Counted from the first letter of the stretch, positions 1 through 11,977 are shown. The stretch: 64,000 nucleotides of DNA from Hyposmocoma kahamanoa (GCF_003589595.1 NW_020653945.1:5943961-6007960), one strand, 5' to 3'. Made by a program: numbers and translations. The notes: a model not told the origin generated them from the sequence alone.

Positions 1-88
1 ATAATAAGTTCTGGGGTTTGTAGAAGGGTATGTCCACGTTATTCTTGGGTTTAGCTAAATTAACTCCCTCAATTCCGATCACTAGTTA

Positions 89-551
89 TGATACCTAAGA
101 GTAAGGAACTAGACTGGCAGTTCCGGCGTCACAAATTCTGAAGGTAAAAAAGATATCTGCTGTGAGTATACTGGTTGGTTAGTTTGCACCACGTCAGCAC
201 AATTTCTATTGCTAACTTACATACAATATTTGTTGTCTAGATAGCCTGAAAATAAGAGTATGACGAAGCAGTAACTAGATTTAGAATTAAATCCACCACT
301 TGTACTGAAGGCTTTTGGGGACACGAAGAGGTGGCAGAGGAAGGGCTGTAGGGGTGTGTGATAAGGCTCATGAAAGGGGTCAGAGAATCTCGTTAGTTTA
401 GAAGATCTATTAGGACAATATTTGTAAGTCAAGTAGAAAGAAATTGGAAGAGGTATATGAGAAGATTTGACACTCCATTAAAGGTTGTAGTGATAGAAAG
501 AAATGTCGCATATTTAATTTACATTATGATATGGACTTAGGCGTGGCGACA
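89..551. repeat. LTR-like dispersed repeat, copy 1
   Basis: This stretch matches 60329-60822 along most of its length. Shared landmarks in the same order are a start reading TGATACCTAAGAGTA, a middle block GGCAGAGGAAGGGCTGTAGG and an end GGCGTGGCGACA. The TG...CA ends and roughly 460-495 bp length suggest a solo LTR, but I could not find a convincing 4-6 bp target duplication or an internal region. It carries no credible gene on either strand. Confidence 0.55.
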
Positions 552-867
552 TAACTCTCAAATAGAGAAATACTGGTTTTTTTTTTAAATTACAGTCTTA
601 TAATATGGCCTATTTATTGTAAAGTTATCGTAAAATACTATCTAGTCTATATAACTACTAAATAAGGAACGGGTCGATAGTACGTGCTATCGGCCGAACC
701 TCACTGATTGTTGTCGTAATTGTGTAAAGCGTACGAACTTATTAAATATTTAAAAGTGAACACACTAATTGTCGGTATGTCTGTCTACCTTTATATATAC
801 AGGGATACTTGTAAAATATTAACAAAGTTGCAAAAGTATATTACTAACATTATAAGGTCTTGTGAAA

Positions 868-1145
868 GAGTTCGTCCAGGGAAGTACTGTCACCTTACCT
901 ATTTCTGCCGCCAAGCAGTAATGTCAGCATTACTGTGTTCCGGTTTTGAAGGGAAAGGGTGCTGGTGAAATTACAGGCACATGGGACTTGTCAACTCATG
1001 TCTCAGGGTGACGGGCGCAGTGGCAGTATTCCTCCGATCTTTGCGTTTTAAAGCCCTGGGTGGCACTGCAACTGTTATGGACAGGCGTGTCGCTTATCAC
1101 TAGACTACGACTTGTTCGTCCCGTGACTTGGTATTATAAAAAAAA
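868..1145 (+). repeat. Poly(A)-tailed repeat family A, near full-length copy
   Basis: This is the reference copy of the most abundant repeat in the window. In sense orientation it runs from a GAGTTCGTCCAGGGAAGTA region, through GGTGCTGGTGAAATTACAGG and CTGCAACTGTTATGGACAGG, to CGACTTGTTCGTCCCGTGAC and ends GGTATTATAAAAAAA. The A-rich end on several copies indicates spread by reverse transcription, as a SINE or the 3' tail of a LINE. No tRNA-like promoter boxes are evident, so a truncated LINE tail is the better guess. Confidence 0.7.
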
Positions 1146-1580
1146 TATATTTATATAGATCGCTCTAAACGGTGATAACTCTGTGCGGTAACAAAAGAAA
1201 GGGCGTAAATACCAGTCCGATGCAAAACGCAGGAGCGGGTGTAGGGGTAGTTGGGTAGGACGCTTGCATGTTCATACTTCCTATCTTACTACCAAATACA
1301 AATTTAAAAAATGTCAGGTAGTACTATAAAAAATTTCAAACTTTTTTTTAGTATATTATTACAATTTGAAAAAAGTCATGGAACAAAAGTTTATCATATC
1401 AATACCTTGAACGAACACTACGGCAACTTTATTTTTTGGTAATTTTCTGTTATTTTTGTAAACTGCCGTATTTATTTACTAAAATTATGCTCCCGGAATT
1501 TTATGAAAAAAAAAAATAAAGAAACAAAAAAAAAATCGAAAAAACAAAGAAAAACCTACGAGGTTGTTAGTATTTTACAA
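1146..1580 (-). repeat. Repeat family B, diverged copy
   Basis: Read on the minus strand it matches parts of 43080-43440 and 46493-47040, including the TTTAGAGCGATCTA motif and an end near CGAGGTTGTTAGTATTTTA. The middle is AT-rich and diverged. No coding capacity or terminal repeats are seen, so its class is unknown. Confidence 0.5.
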
Positions 1581-1799
1581 GTACTTGAATATAACTCACT
1601 GATAGGACGAGTTTAGCCCGAACTATAGTTGATTATGGTGAAGTGCTTAAAAGAACGTTGCCCTTCTACAGAAACTTTTGCGGGCTTAGGTACAACAAAT
1701 CACGAATTGCCGATTGCGATAAAACTATCGCAATCGGGTGAATAATAAGGACACGCATACGGGACAAACATCGTGGTTAATGTGCCAGACCACTACACA

Positions 1800-2320
1800 A
1801 TTGCCTTTTTTTTCTTTTTTTATAAAATGTAAGTGCGCATTTGACCTCCGTCTCACAATGATGACGAGGATGAGGTCGACGATGGAACATGCATACCTAA
1901 ATAATGCCTTCAAGTTTAACGTTCAAGGAACAAGCCTGCAGGCAGGGAATTTCACTCCATAGCCGTTCACCTTATAAATGTGGAAGCGTAACGCCTCGTG
2001 CGAATTGTTTGTAATATCCACAATCTATATTGTGGATATTCCAAAGATGGGTGGAACCCAAGCCCACGCGTAGTCCACCGGTGATGGAAAGAGGAAGGCG
2101 AAATTAAAAACTTATAATTCCATTGCACGCTCTCTGTGATATATCCTATAAAACAGGCAACTTTACGGCGGTGTTCAAGGCTCTGCAGCTTCGCCTTCAC
2201 TAATTTCGAGTCACCTGTAAGCGTCTTGGCATGGCCTGATCTCAAACTAGGTAATACCCTGTATATGAATACCATAGCAACGGAATTCATTCTGGGGCAC
2301 TTACCAGAACTCCTAGACTA
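1800..2320 (-). pseudogene. LINE reverse transcriptase C-terminal remnant
   Basis: On the minus strand, 2290-1967 translates to a broken protein that keeps the order SLEHRRKVACF, then SSFHHR-TTRGLGFHP, then IRTRRYASTFIR. This is the layout found at the C-terminus of many insect LINE polyproteins just after the reverse transcriptase domain. The adjoining 1915-1836 carries the tail block encoding RHYLG and a Ser/Thr run, which recurs at 2800-2885 and 3595-3705. There are frameshifts and stops, so it is a dead fragment. The exact clade is not resolved. Confidence 0.6.
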
Positions 2321-2339
2321 GAACCAATTTTAATCGTAT

Positions 2340-2445
2340 ATAGAAAAGTTAATTTTTTCAAATCGGCCTTTCCGGGAATCGAACCAGGGATTCCTTCATC
2401 CAGCGCCCACATTGCAAACCGCCTGGGTCACCGAGGTTGTCCACA
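2340..2445 (-). repeat. tRNA-derived SINE fragment
   Basis: The minus strand reads like a degenerate tRNA: GCCTCGGTGACCCAGG near the A-box position and GGTTCGATTCC as a B-box, about 50 bases apart. A related copy lies at 27936-28048. It does not fold as a clean tRNA, so it is called a SINE head and not a tRNA gene. Confidence 0.6.
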
Positions 2446-2799
2446 TACAAAGAAATACTTATTTTCATATAATGAAAATATAGCGGTCGCTTTTGTAAAT
2501 AGGGTACAATCTATATATTATTGTACATACCTAACTTAAAACCTACATAAGAACCCTAAGTAAATAAATCGACGTGTCAATGACACCATAAAGGTACAAG
2601 GTCGACCGTATAAGTAAAAAAAAGATTAAGTTTGTGGATGGTTGCTTATATTTTTCGGTTAATTTGGCGGCAACTAAAAGACTGACATAACGAATCTACT
2701 TTACGTATTGTGAACTTGACGTTATGTTACTTTAAACATAAATAAATAAAAATATGGCAATAGAGTGAAATTATGCCTGCTTATTCTCTGAACGGTATA

Positions 2800-2885
2800 A
2801 TTTGGGCCTTTTTTGCGAGAGTGAATAGGCATTATTTAGGCGTGCATGCTAGATCGTCGACCTCATCGTCACTTTCAGGTAAGAC
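2800..2885 (+). repeat. LINE ORF C-terminal fragment, plus orientation
   Basis: The plus strand encodes FARVNRHYLGVHARSSTSS, the same C-terminal tail found on the minus strand at 3595-3705 and in the remnant near 1836-1915. It is one of three copies of the same LINE end within 2 kb, in opposite orientations. Confidence 0.55.
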
Positions 2886-3594
2886 AGAGGTTAAATACGA
2901 ACTTATTTTCATCAAAAAAAGGGAACAAATGACACCAGAAATTACAACCAAACTCACGAGAGAAATAAATGTAAGCTATACAAATATTTCTCCCGTCCCT
3001 GTAGTTACATAGTGCCAGTTTGTTCCCATGATTTAATAAAAGCAAATACGGAAATTAAAAAAAAAAAATATTTCACGACTAAAAACTATACGGGAAAAAT
3101 TATTTTATTACAAACGTGCAACCGAATAAAGATGTTATAAAAAAGTAAACTAACAAGTAAATGTAGTTAATAAATAAAAATTACCTTATTTAAAATTTGT
3201 GAAAATCGGCCGAAAGTCATGTTGTTTATTTTGCTATTTATATTATTCATTGAACACAAAACCTATTAAAATATTTCTTAAAACTTTTAAATAAGTTATA
3301 AAAACGAATTTACATTTTCAATTTATACAAAATTCCCTTTAAATAGCAATATTAACCGTCGCCGAAGTTGACCTGTCGTCGTCGTCTGAAGCGTGATATC
3401 GATACAAAATTAAACGTTGAAACATTATGAATCATACAAATGTGCCTCACTTCGCACGTCATGTAAGGACATATGTATGTACATAATAGAATTATAATGG
3501 TGTTGCTTTCGGGATAATGTTTGTTTTGATAGAAAAGACACTTCAACCACGTCGTGTTGTAATTTACAGCGAAATATTGTTTTTTATTAAAAAA

Positions 3595-3705
3595 TAAATG
3601 CGATTTGGACCTCCATCTCAGCTGATGGAAAGTGACGATGAGGTCGAAGATATAGCATGCGCACCTAAATAATGCCTATTCATTCTCGCCTTGAAAAGAC
3701 CCAAG
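3595..3705 (-). repeat. LINE ORF C-terminal fragment, minus orientation
   Basis: The minus strand encodes LFKARMNRHYLGAHAISSTS followed by a stop, matching the fragment at 2800-2885. Only the extreme 3' end of the element is present, as expected for 5'-truncated LINE copies. Confidence 0.55.
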
Positions 3706-3959
3706 TGATTTTAGCAGAGTGCTGAAACATTGTTTTATAAAAAAAAATGTTTTATTATTAATTTATTATTTTTAATTAATATAACCCCCTTTAAAGTTTT
3801 CAATAATTATTTATTATTTTTCAAATAATTAATTTCATCTCTTTTGAAACACGCAATGAAACTTAATTGAATTCGAATTATATTTATAGGCATTGTTGTG
3901 GGTTACGTGCGCCCAAATAAATAATTCAATTTTAATAATTATAATATAGAGTTTTTCGC

Positions 3960-4140
3960 TATCTTAGACATTGGAAATGCAACCTTTTTTGTTGTCGGAT
4001 CTAAATCGCGTGTATTTGTTTTTCAAACAAACCAACGTTCCGGGTTCTTTATGAGTCCCATGGTCACGTCAGACTGAAATGGTAAATAGTTATTTTTAAT
4101 ATTAATGCAAACCACCCGATAAAAAATGATACTTTCAATT
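3960..4140 (-). repeat. Penelope-like element 3' tail
   Basis: On the minus strand it matches the region just after the GIY-YIG remnant at 6607-6976. Shared blocks are GGTGGTTTGCATTAATATTA, then GTGACCATGGGAC, then an ACGTTGGTTTGTTTG block and a final GATTTAGATCCG. No coding part is attached. Confidence 0.55.
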
Positions 4141-4187
4141 CCAATAAATATATAATTTTTACTAACCTTACAATAACTTCTTGTTTT

Positions 4188-4218
<31 letters not shown>

Positions 4219-4253
4219 TTAGGAAGATTTACAGCGAATTTATGATGTCAAAT

Positions 4254-4322
4254 GAATGACGGGACAAACAAGTCGTGTCTGGTGTATGGCGACACGCCTC
4301 TCCATAGCAGTTGCAGTGCCAA
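4254..4322 (-). repeat. Repeat family A, short fragment
   Basis: It contains TGACGGGACAAACAAGTCGT and the ATAGCAGTTGCAGTGCC block of family A (see 868-1145), here as the complement of the 3' end. A second very short fragment of the same end is at 7777-7801. Confidence 0.6.
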
Positions 4323-6159
4323 AAATTCATATACGTCAGGAAAATGATATTTTTTTCTCAATTTTCCCTTATTTTACAGTTGACACCAGAAAATTGAAGA
4401 CACTGTCCGAAAATGATGGAGTTATTGTATAGATTCTTTGTTGTTTTGATTTTGTTGTTAAAATTTCTAAAAATATTACTAAACCTAGGACTATTATGCT
4501 GAAATGCTAAATATTATGCTAAAAATATTACTAAACCTAGAACATAATAAGCCCCCAAATTGCAATATTTCAGAAATTTTTTCGAAAATATTTCTATTAT
4601 TTGATTTTTTTCGGAAAATCACCGAACAGTAGATAACTATGTCCTGGTAATTCGGGAGGGGACAAAATAGATAACGAATGACAGATAAGAAGTTGTTGAT
4701 AATTTATAATAGATTACAGTGTTATATTTATTTACCTTCCCGGTTATAATGAAAGTTGTCATCGTATCACGACTTATTTACGCTTAGCACTCGCACTTAA
4801 CTTCACACAATCATCGTGTACAAAATCATTACCGCACATAAAATAACATTGTTCGCACGTAACATTTCACTTTCAATTTCCACAAAATATTAATTTATTG
4901 AATTTTAAACACGACTACCCACAGGCCGCGTTCGTTCACAATGCTTCTAGATCAAATTACATTGATCCGTGTATACAATGATCAATTACAATCGTTTTAT
5001 GCACTTCGTATAAAATCAGCAATGTAACGAACAATCTCGAGTCGTCGCAAGCAAGGGTCCGTCCGCTTACGAGTAACAAGCGTAATTAATGAACATACAA
5101 TGGGTTAAAGACAAAACAACTCGGCGACAATTACCGTTCACTGTTAGAGCACTGATTAAAGATGAGGTCATATTGAAATACATTACATGTCTTTACTACG
5201 ATCACTTGACACTATTGATTAAACTTTTTTGACACTTTTTTGTCTGCCGAGAATCAGATTACCCGTCTGAATCAAGAGCCGTGACTAATGGGGTCAAGCA
5301 CGTTGGACAATCGCAGGAACCATTGATAGAATGGTCACTACACATACGAACATTGCCACTTATCGTAGCCCGAACTAACATATTTAATAAAAAAAAATCT
5401 GCAATATGCGACCGAATTTGGGACAAACTATGAGACTCACCATGTATGGTTCGAGGATATCCTAATAAAATGGTTGCATTGTCAAAAGAGACTTCGTTTG
5501 TGTAGTGTGACGTCAGTAGTATGAAAAGAATTAGGTACGTAATATATATACCTTTTATATATTTTTTAATTTCGCATGAACGATGTTCAAAATTTATACA
5601 AGGCAACATATAAGTTTGGTACAGCATTAGTATCTGAATTTGTACTGAAACTGGCGAATATTATCCGGTAAAATGTATCTTTAAAATATTAACCTTATTT
5701 TCAAACTATTAAGTAGACTTTTAATTGCTTAAATACGGTAACGATGTTTTGATACAGCCATGCACGTTTTCATGAAAAAACAAAACACTCATAATTAAAA
5801 CATAAAATGCGACTGCGTAACTTAGCCGAACATTAACCTTATAATTTAAACCAGTAAGATTACTTTTAATTGAAGTAGCGAAGTGATGAACGAGACAAAA
5901 TATAATGTCACAAAATACATCACAATTATCACAATCGTGTATTTCCGTAAAACTCGAATAGCTCCGAAGCTTGAAATTTAAAATAGCATTCGAAATGAAA
6001 ATTACCTTGATAACAATACGCCGAAAATTATCTTAATTGTTATTTTTAAGTTTATTGAATGTCAAGATGTTAGATCACCACGATATTCAATTATTTTATG
6101 AAGTTACTCCACTAGTTTGTTATAATTATTAATACAAAGATCGAACGCTTAGAAAAAAT
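4323..6159. other. AT-rich stretch without a recognised gene
   Basis: I see no splice-site-bounded coding exon, RNA gene or terminal-repeat element here. A 122-codon open frame on the minus strand (5627-5259) resembles nothing I know and has no start or splice context. Part of the stretch is probably intron or intergenic DNA left of the gene that starts at 20208. Confidence 0.4.
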
Positions 6160-6245
6160 TCCTTCGACCCAACTGGATTCGAACCAGCGTCTTCCAGTAC
6201 ACCGTGCTAGATGCTATGTAACTAATCCACAGAATGAACTGGCGG
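6160..6245 (-). repeat. tRNA-derived SINE fragment, second family
   Basis: On the minus strand it carries CTGGAAGACGCTGGTTCGAA followed by TCCAGTTGGGTCGAAGGAAT, with a canonical B-box. The plus-strand sequence at 50098-50180 is closely similar through the same block, so this is a SINE family and not a tRNA gene. Confidence 0.6.
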
Positions 6246-6606
6246 GCCTTACGAATTTTCCTATGTGACTCTTGCAGATCTTTGTTTTTAGTTTTTAACG
6301 ATTAATATTTATAAAATTAATTGAAACAACAAAATGCTAGCTATGCCTAGTGAATAAATAGAATAGAATGTGTTTGTAACAGAGACATATCAAAACGTGT
6401 CAAATGTCAATGTCAAAAAAGGCACAAATCAAATCGTTTTCCCAAAGATTTTCCTTTAAGTTTTATACGACGGAGCCATAGATACAAAAGTTGAAGTTGA
6501 AGTTAGTTTTCTTACTGTTAGTCAAAAATTAAAGAGACAATTTGGAATCAGCATAGATAATTACCAAATCATTATCACAGAATATCGAGTTCTTAGGTTT
6601 TCGCGA

Positions 6607-6976
6607 TTGTTACACATAGGAAATGAAACTATACAATACAAGCTTGACTGTGAGTGCGGTCCCTCTTATATTGGACAAACGAAGCGAAGTATTTGTACCC
6701 GCGTCGAAGAACATATAGCTGATGTCAAACACCGTCGCGTAAACAAGTCTGCAGTCTGCGAGCATGTCATGGATAAACCTACACATTCAATGAAGTTTGA
6801 CAAACCCCAGGTCCGTTACCTATCCAGAAACAACAGAAGTCCGTTATCTACCCAGAATGCTGTGAGAGGCCATTGAAATTAAAAAACATCCTAATTTCAT
6901 CAGGGAAGATGGTTTCTCCGTACCACCAGTTTGGGATCCAGTATTTCCTCTGATGAAAAATCTCAAACAGACATAA
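6607..6976 (+). pseudogene. Penelope-like element GIY-YIG endonuclease remnant
   Basis: The frame encodes YKLDCECGPSYIGQTKRS, then CTRVEEH, then AVCEHVMD. This is the GIY-YIG nuclease core with its cysteine pair and catalytic-type Arg, as found at the C-terminus of Penelope-like retroelements, where it nicks DNA during integration. Near 6863 a two-base loss (AGAG where AGAGAG is expected) shifts the frame. Read in the next frame the protein continues AIEIKKHPNFIREDG and VWDPVFPLMKNL to a stop at about 6976. The reverse transcriptase part is absent, so this is a 5'-truncated, inactive copy. Confidence 0.75.
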
Positions 6977-7320
6977 GACTGCAATACTAACTAATATGTT
7001 TTAGTTTATTCTAATTTCTATTATTAATTAATAAAAAATTGAACTTAATAAAAATTCATTCAATAAAATAATTCGTTAAAGTTAATGTAGCGTAAATTGG
7101 AATGTTTTCTTTGTAAAATTAAAAATAAGGTATTTAATTAATAACTATTGTAACTATAGTGAAAAAATAGGGTGGTTTGCATTAATATTAGACATAACTG
7201 ATTGAAGACTGTACCACCTCAGTCAACCGTGACCATGGGACCTGTAAAGGGCCCGAAACGTCGGTTTGTTAGAAAAAACAAATATACGCGATTTAAATCC
7301 GGAAAAATAGTTTCATTTCC
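6977..7320 (+). repeat. Penelope-like element 3' noncoding tail
   Basis: It follows the GIY-YIG remnant directly. It includes GGTGGTTTGCATTAATATTA, GTGACCATGGGACCTGTAAA, GGGCCCGAAACGTCGGTTTG and ends around GATTTAAATCCGG. The same blocks recur alone at 3960-4140, 8410-8700 and 9000-9145, which links those pieces to this element. Confidence 0.6.
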
Positions 7321-8409
7321 TATAATTATCACAGAAAATAAATATTGATAGTTTCGAACCCAATAAATATATTGTTGTAGTTCGCTATAGAGAGAACGTT
7401 CAAAGAGGTCCTATCTGTAAAATCTACAGTGTTATCTTAATGAAGACGCGTTTAATACACAAATTGGGTTAAGTAAACTAATTCACGTTGACTACATATT
7501 CTGTTTACATACATAAACAGTTTGTAACCGAAAGGTGCAGTGGAATTTCAAGGTCGTAGAGAGTTACTGTCAAATAGTAAATGTGCACTGATATTTATGT
7601 TGAATATTTTGTCTAATTAAATGAATTTCATTTTAAAAAATTACCATAATTCGTTGCGATATATATTAAGATCGAGCTCGAACACCACTAACCTCACACA
7701 ATCACTTGCTTTGAAGATAGTTGAAAATACATGACGTAGTAAATAGATTTTATTGTTTATTTTTTTATAATATCGAGTGACGGGACGAACAAGTCTTGTG
7801 AGTCTTATTATACACACATTAACACAAGCCCCTTTTATTTATTTTTTAATATTAAACTCTGTATTTCGTTGGAACTGTTTACTTAATACTAGAGACTAGA
7901 GCTGGTCCTGGAACGCTTTACCGGTTTTTTACTATCAGACTTTGGGCTCAATTTAGTATAAATTAAGCTCTTGTTACAAGTAAATATATTGATTACTACT
8001 TCTTCATGTGCTTGTGATGCTTCGATGGAAAAGAATGTATTTTTTTCATGTAGAAGAAAAAATAGAGCGAATGTGGATGGAGGCGAGTGGAGAGGTCGAC
8101 CTCCGCGTACATACCTCAATAAAAAATGGAATGTCCTTAAGAAGGCCGGGTTAAAAGTACCAAGAATGGGCACGTACGAAGAAACTGATAGGAGTCGACG
8201 AGGCGAAGGTTTGTCAGGAGTGTAACAAGCGGAGGTCCATGGCGTCTTCCTAACCCGGTGGGAGAATGGTGTAATGATGTGTATGTAATGTACATACTTA
8301 ATATTATTCAAGTAGCCAACTCTAAAACTGCAATGAACTAGATAAACAGTCCAATGACTCGTCCGTCTAAAATACATCAATTAGAACTTGAGATAACGCA
8401 ACTCGCGTT

Positions 8410-8700
8410 AACAAGATGCTGTTTCGCAAATTAGCAGTGGTACAGGTTGAAAACTTGGGTAATTTATTTTCCTTTGTTTGCAAAAAATGTTTAAATATGA
8501 ACAATGACGAGTTTTTAGGTTTTCCCGATTATAACATGTTGTTAATGAAAGTATTTTGTTTCGGATCCAAATCACGTAGATTTGTTTTTTCAAACAAACC
8601 AACGTTTCGGGCCCTTTACAGATCCCATGGTCAGGCCTGACTGGGCAAGTCTCGGCCTGAAAAAGTTGTATAAAAAGTCGGCAAAAAATATACACTATAT
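8410..8700 (-). repeat. Penelope-like element tail fragment
   Basis: On the minus strand it carries CCATGGGATCTGTAAAGGGC, CCGAAACGTTGGTTTGTTTG and GATTTGGATCCGAAACAAAA. Part of 8500-8530 also resembles sequence just upstream of the GIY-YIG remnant (TTTTTAGGTTTTCCCGATT compared with TTCTTAGGTTTTCGCGATT near 6590). It is noncoding. Confidence 0.5.
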
Positions 8701-8999
8701 AGATTTTATGACTATCGTGGCTATTTACTATTAATTTATAAAAAGAATTTCGTTTTTTAATGTGCCTACGAAAAAAAATCTAAATTCTTGGAATTATACG
8801 ATTATGGTACCATAATAGTAATAGTATTCCAAAGTTTTTCACGTGCTCCTTTGAAAAATGAACATTTATACTGTCTTCGTAAGAAAGAAAGCACATAAAA
8901 AAAATTCGAAGTTCTTTTTAGTATAATAATTACAACAAATTAGTGATAATAAATCGTAAATAGCCACGATAATCTTAAAATCTATAAAACATATAACAT

Positions 9000-9145
9000 A
9001 TTTGTTGCTGACTTTTTTTTATACAACTGTCTGACTTTGACTTTCACAGTCAGGGACTTTCGCGTGACCATGGGACCTGTAAAGAGCCCGAAAAGTTGGT
9101 TTGTTTGGAAAATCAAATATACGTGATTTAGATCCGGTATGGTGT
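9000..9145 (+). repeat. Penelope-like element tail fragment
   Basis: The plus strand carries GTGACCATGGGACCTGTAAA, GAGCCCGAAAAGTTGGTTTG and GTGATTTAGATCCGG. It faces the minus-oriented copy at 8410-8700, so the two form a loose inverted pair. Confidence 0.5.
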
Positions 9146-9935
9146 AACAGGCTGGCATCCCTAACACTGTCACAGTGTCTATTTTGCGTGTCACATCTAT
9201 TGTTGCTATGGTCGCGTATCGTACCAATTTTGCCGCCTTTCAAACAGATATCTCTATATTGTCAATTAATCAACTAATATCTTATGGCAGAATAGCCATA
9301 TCTGATTGGAAGAAACCTGAAGTGTCGTAATTAAGCGACTAATTACGGTGTAAACGGCGCTGGGGTCATATTATCATAGCATTTACGAGAGTGCCGATGC
9401 TAAATTTTTCTCCCAGGCATATTTCCGTCTGAACCTTATGTTGAAATTATTTTTGTGTCCTGTTAGATCTCTATTTTTCCTGTTGGCTAAAGATGTTGTC
9501 TTCCTGATCGTGCCCCACAACTGCGGACCATAAGGTCTTCGTGTAAAAAATATATGAGCATCTTAAACTTCCATTGTGGGTTCCACCACTCAACGGTCTG
9601 ATGGATGTCAGCAAAATTCCAGAACTGGAATGGCATTACAACTCTCTCCCACAGACACGATGCGTAAAAACATTTTTTACTATTTAAAAATATTTACGCA
9701 CCAACTCCACAAGCAAAAAATACAATTAATATTATCGTAACATATCTGGATCTGTATACAAAAAACGCACAGTGGTTTTCTGAGCTCTGGGTCCATAACC
9801 GAAATGTAGTAGAAAATAAATAAATTTCTGAATTATATTATGTGTTTCAGGTGAAAAAACGAAAAGCATAGGATAATAGAATATCTTATATAACATCAAA
9901 CGAGCTTCTTGAAGTGAAGTTCGATCATTATTATA

Positions 9936-11110
9936 TGAGTCGCTTCATTCGTAGATACAAACATTAACTAGGTAGTCCTTTTAACCTACAAGGCACTTCG
10001 CCGTACCTTCAGCTACGGTGGCCGAAATCTCTGGGATTAACTTGGGCGCCTGTAGTAATGGGCAATTTTCTGGAATCAAATGTTCTTTGATGACGGTGTC
10101 CTTTGTTTCTTTCTTCATGCCTTTTCGAAGTATGGGCATCTAAAGACGCGACAAATTTTCGTGAATTTTTGGGGCCGAACTTTGGCGCCTCTTCTATGCT
10201 CTCGCCCAAAGCGGTGAGAATATTAGGGTATAATTGCGAAATCGGAACTTGTTCCTGGTCGCCATCCGTCTTATTTGAGACTCCGTTTTGTACAATTTTG
10301 TTCTAGTGCATCTAAGGACTAAGGACTCTGGGTCGGCGTAATTGTGTTGTTCGACATCTACAAGAAACGATAACAAAGTTATTGCGCTAATGTGGCTACC
10401 AATAAAAAATAATAATATAGGCGGGTAGGGAAAACGAAATTGTTGCTAAACCTTAAAGGGATATAAAAATATGCACTTACTTAGTTTAAGTAGCTACCAC
10501 GTGTTAACACTCGGTTAACCTCATTGGTTAAGTGCGAAAAAGAAATACATAACATTATAAATTGCCATTGCGAGGATACACGATCCACCTCAGGTGTACG
10601 TTTATTCTTTCTGATTCGAATTTTTATTAGAGAATAACGTAACGTACATAATTATGTTCGCTTAAGCGATTACGTGATACCATCGTGTTAACACACGGTT
10701 AACCTCTTGGCATGACAAGGTACCTACCTTCGTGATGACACACAGGCATTTTTACAAAAAACACGGGAATATCGTTATTTTTCATGATTCCAAATTTTTA
10801 CTCACCCGAATTTTCGTCGTAGTCATCCGATAATTCGTCTGCGTTTTCTCTGGATTTTTCGACGATATCGCTCAATTTTTTCTTCATGCTTCCTTTTCGG
10901 CATGTTGACAGTGGTGTCAAAGTATGTGGCGGCAAAGTATTTTTTTAACAAAACGTTATGGCACGTGCGCACGATGCCTCACACGAAAAAAGAATGAAGT
11001 GACAGTTGGAAAGATGGGGTAAAGAATCGATACTTCAAACCCGCGAGGTACCTTGTAGGTTAAAAGGACTACCTAGTTAAAGTTTGTATCTAAAGAATGA
11101 AGCGACGAAA
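9936..11110. mobile_element. 1.17-kb element with about 55-bp terminal inverted repeats
   Basis: The left end (GTCGCTTCATTCGTAGATAC, then TAACTAGGTAGTCC, then TTTTAACCTACAAGG) is repeated inverted at the right end (11035-11106) with few differences. Between them are two copies of a CGTGTTAACAC-CGGTTAACCT motif (about 10500 and 10688) and a decayed reading frame on the minus strand (10903-10010). I could not define a target duplication. It is either a non-autonomous DNA transposon that holds a coding remnant or a shortened retroelement of a kind with inverted termini. Confidence 0.65.
10010..10903 (-). pseudogene. Decayed ORF inside the 9.9-11.1 kb element
   Basis: A candidate start at 10903 opens a basic, charged N-terminus (MPKRKHEEKIERYRRKIQ). 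The 3' part contains ILTALGESIEEAPKFGP, then, after an in-frame stop, KKETKDTVIKEHLIPENC and PLLQAPKLIPEIS. The basic start and the PENCPLLQAPKL-type block remind me of gag-like ORFs seen in invertebrate retroelements, but I cannot name the family safely. Stops and shifts make it non-functional. Confidence 0.4.
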
Positions 11111-11942
11111 TATAATTTAAGACAGATATAAAATGTCACAAAAATAAATATATTGAACTATTTGTAGCTAGTACGATCACAAAAATAACTTCAACACCTT
11201 AATCTTGCTTTTTATCAGAAATGTACTTATAGTAGGAGCATTTTAAGGCTATTATTCCTGGAACGCACAAATCAGCTTTATAGTATTTCGGCTGACCAAA
11301 AAGAAAAGTACATCAGACCATTATAACAACGCATATTACTAAAACACGAGAATAATGCTAATCGGGTATTAAAGAGCCTTTTCAAGGTTTGTCATAATAA
11401 CCGTAACGGTCTTACCCCTCATAGCTTTTTTGACTATTTCAAGAAAATACATTATGGTACTCATTCCGCCACATGAACAAAATATGGATTTCGCTAGCAC
11501 ACAAAATTTTACTGAAATATCTCCGTGCTCTTCCAACTTTAAGAAATTTGTATTCTTACGTGTATCAGGAGTGTAATTTACGAACTCACAGTAACACTAT
11601 TTGCGCACGAACAGTTTAATCCCTCACCTTGTGTTAACTAATTTGTCGCAGAATTCGACGCCCTAATTGCACGGTTAACGGTCAAATAAATTCCAACATC
11701 AAAATGGTTTTACTACGTATTAAAACGTATGTGTAACTACGGTTCGTTAGGTCGTTTTGATTACGTTACACTGATTATTATGTCGTAAATGGATTTTATT
11801 TTGTTTGAGATTAATGAAGTGTTACCACGTATTTTTTTTATGCGTGGTTTATTACAGAAGAGATGTAAGTGGAGAACTGAAAACGCTTGTAATGCTTGTC
11901 ATACAAACCAGCTGATTAGGTAAGAAAATTTTCACTATTACA
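11111..11942. other. Unassigned intron or intergenic stretch
   Basis: I see no exon, RNA gene, terminal repeat or recognised repeat family here. Confidence 0.35.
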
Positions 11943-11944
11943 CC

Positions 11945-11977
<33 letters not shown>

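Noticed and set aside
5259..5627. 122-codon open frame on the minus strand
   Set aside because: No similarity to any family I know, no convincing start or splice sites, and AT-rich random-looking composition.
7889..8380. 163-codon frame on the minus strand and an 84-codon frame on the plus strand
   Set aside because: The plus-strand sequence near 8065-8250 hints at a LINE-derived tail, but I could not match it to a domain; neither frame shows a conserved motif.
7200..9140. Hammerhead ribozyme in the Penelope-like tails
   Set aside because: A CCGAAAC string and a possible stem are present, but the CTGATGA core is not found at the right spacing in any copy. Kept only as a question in the findings.
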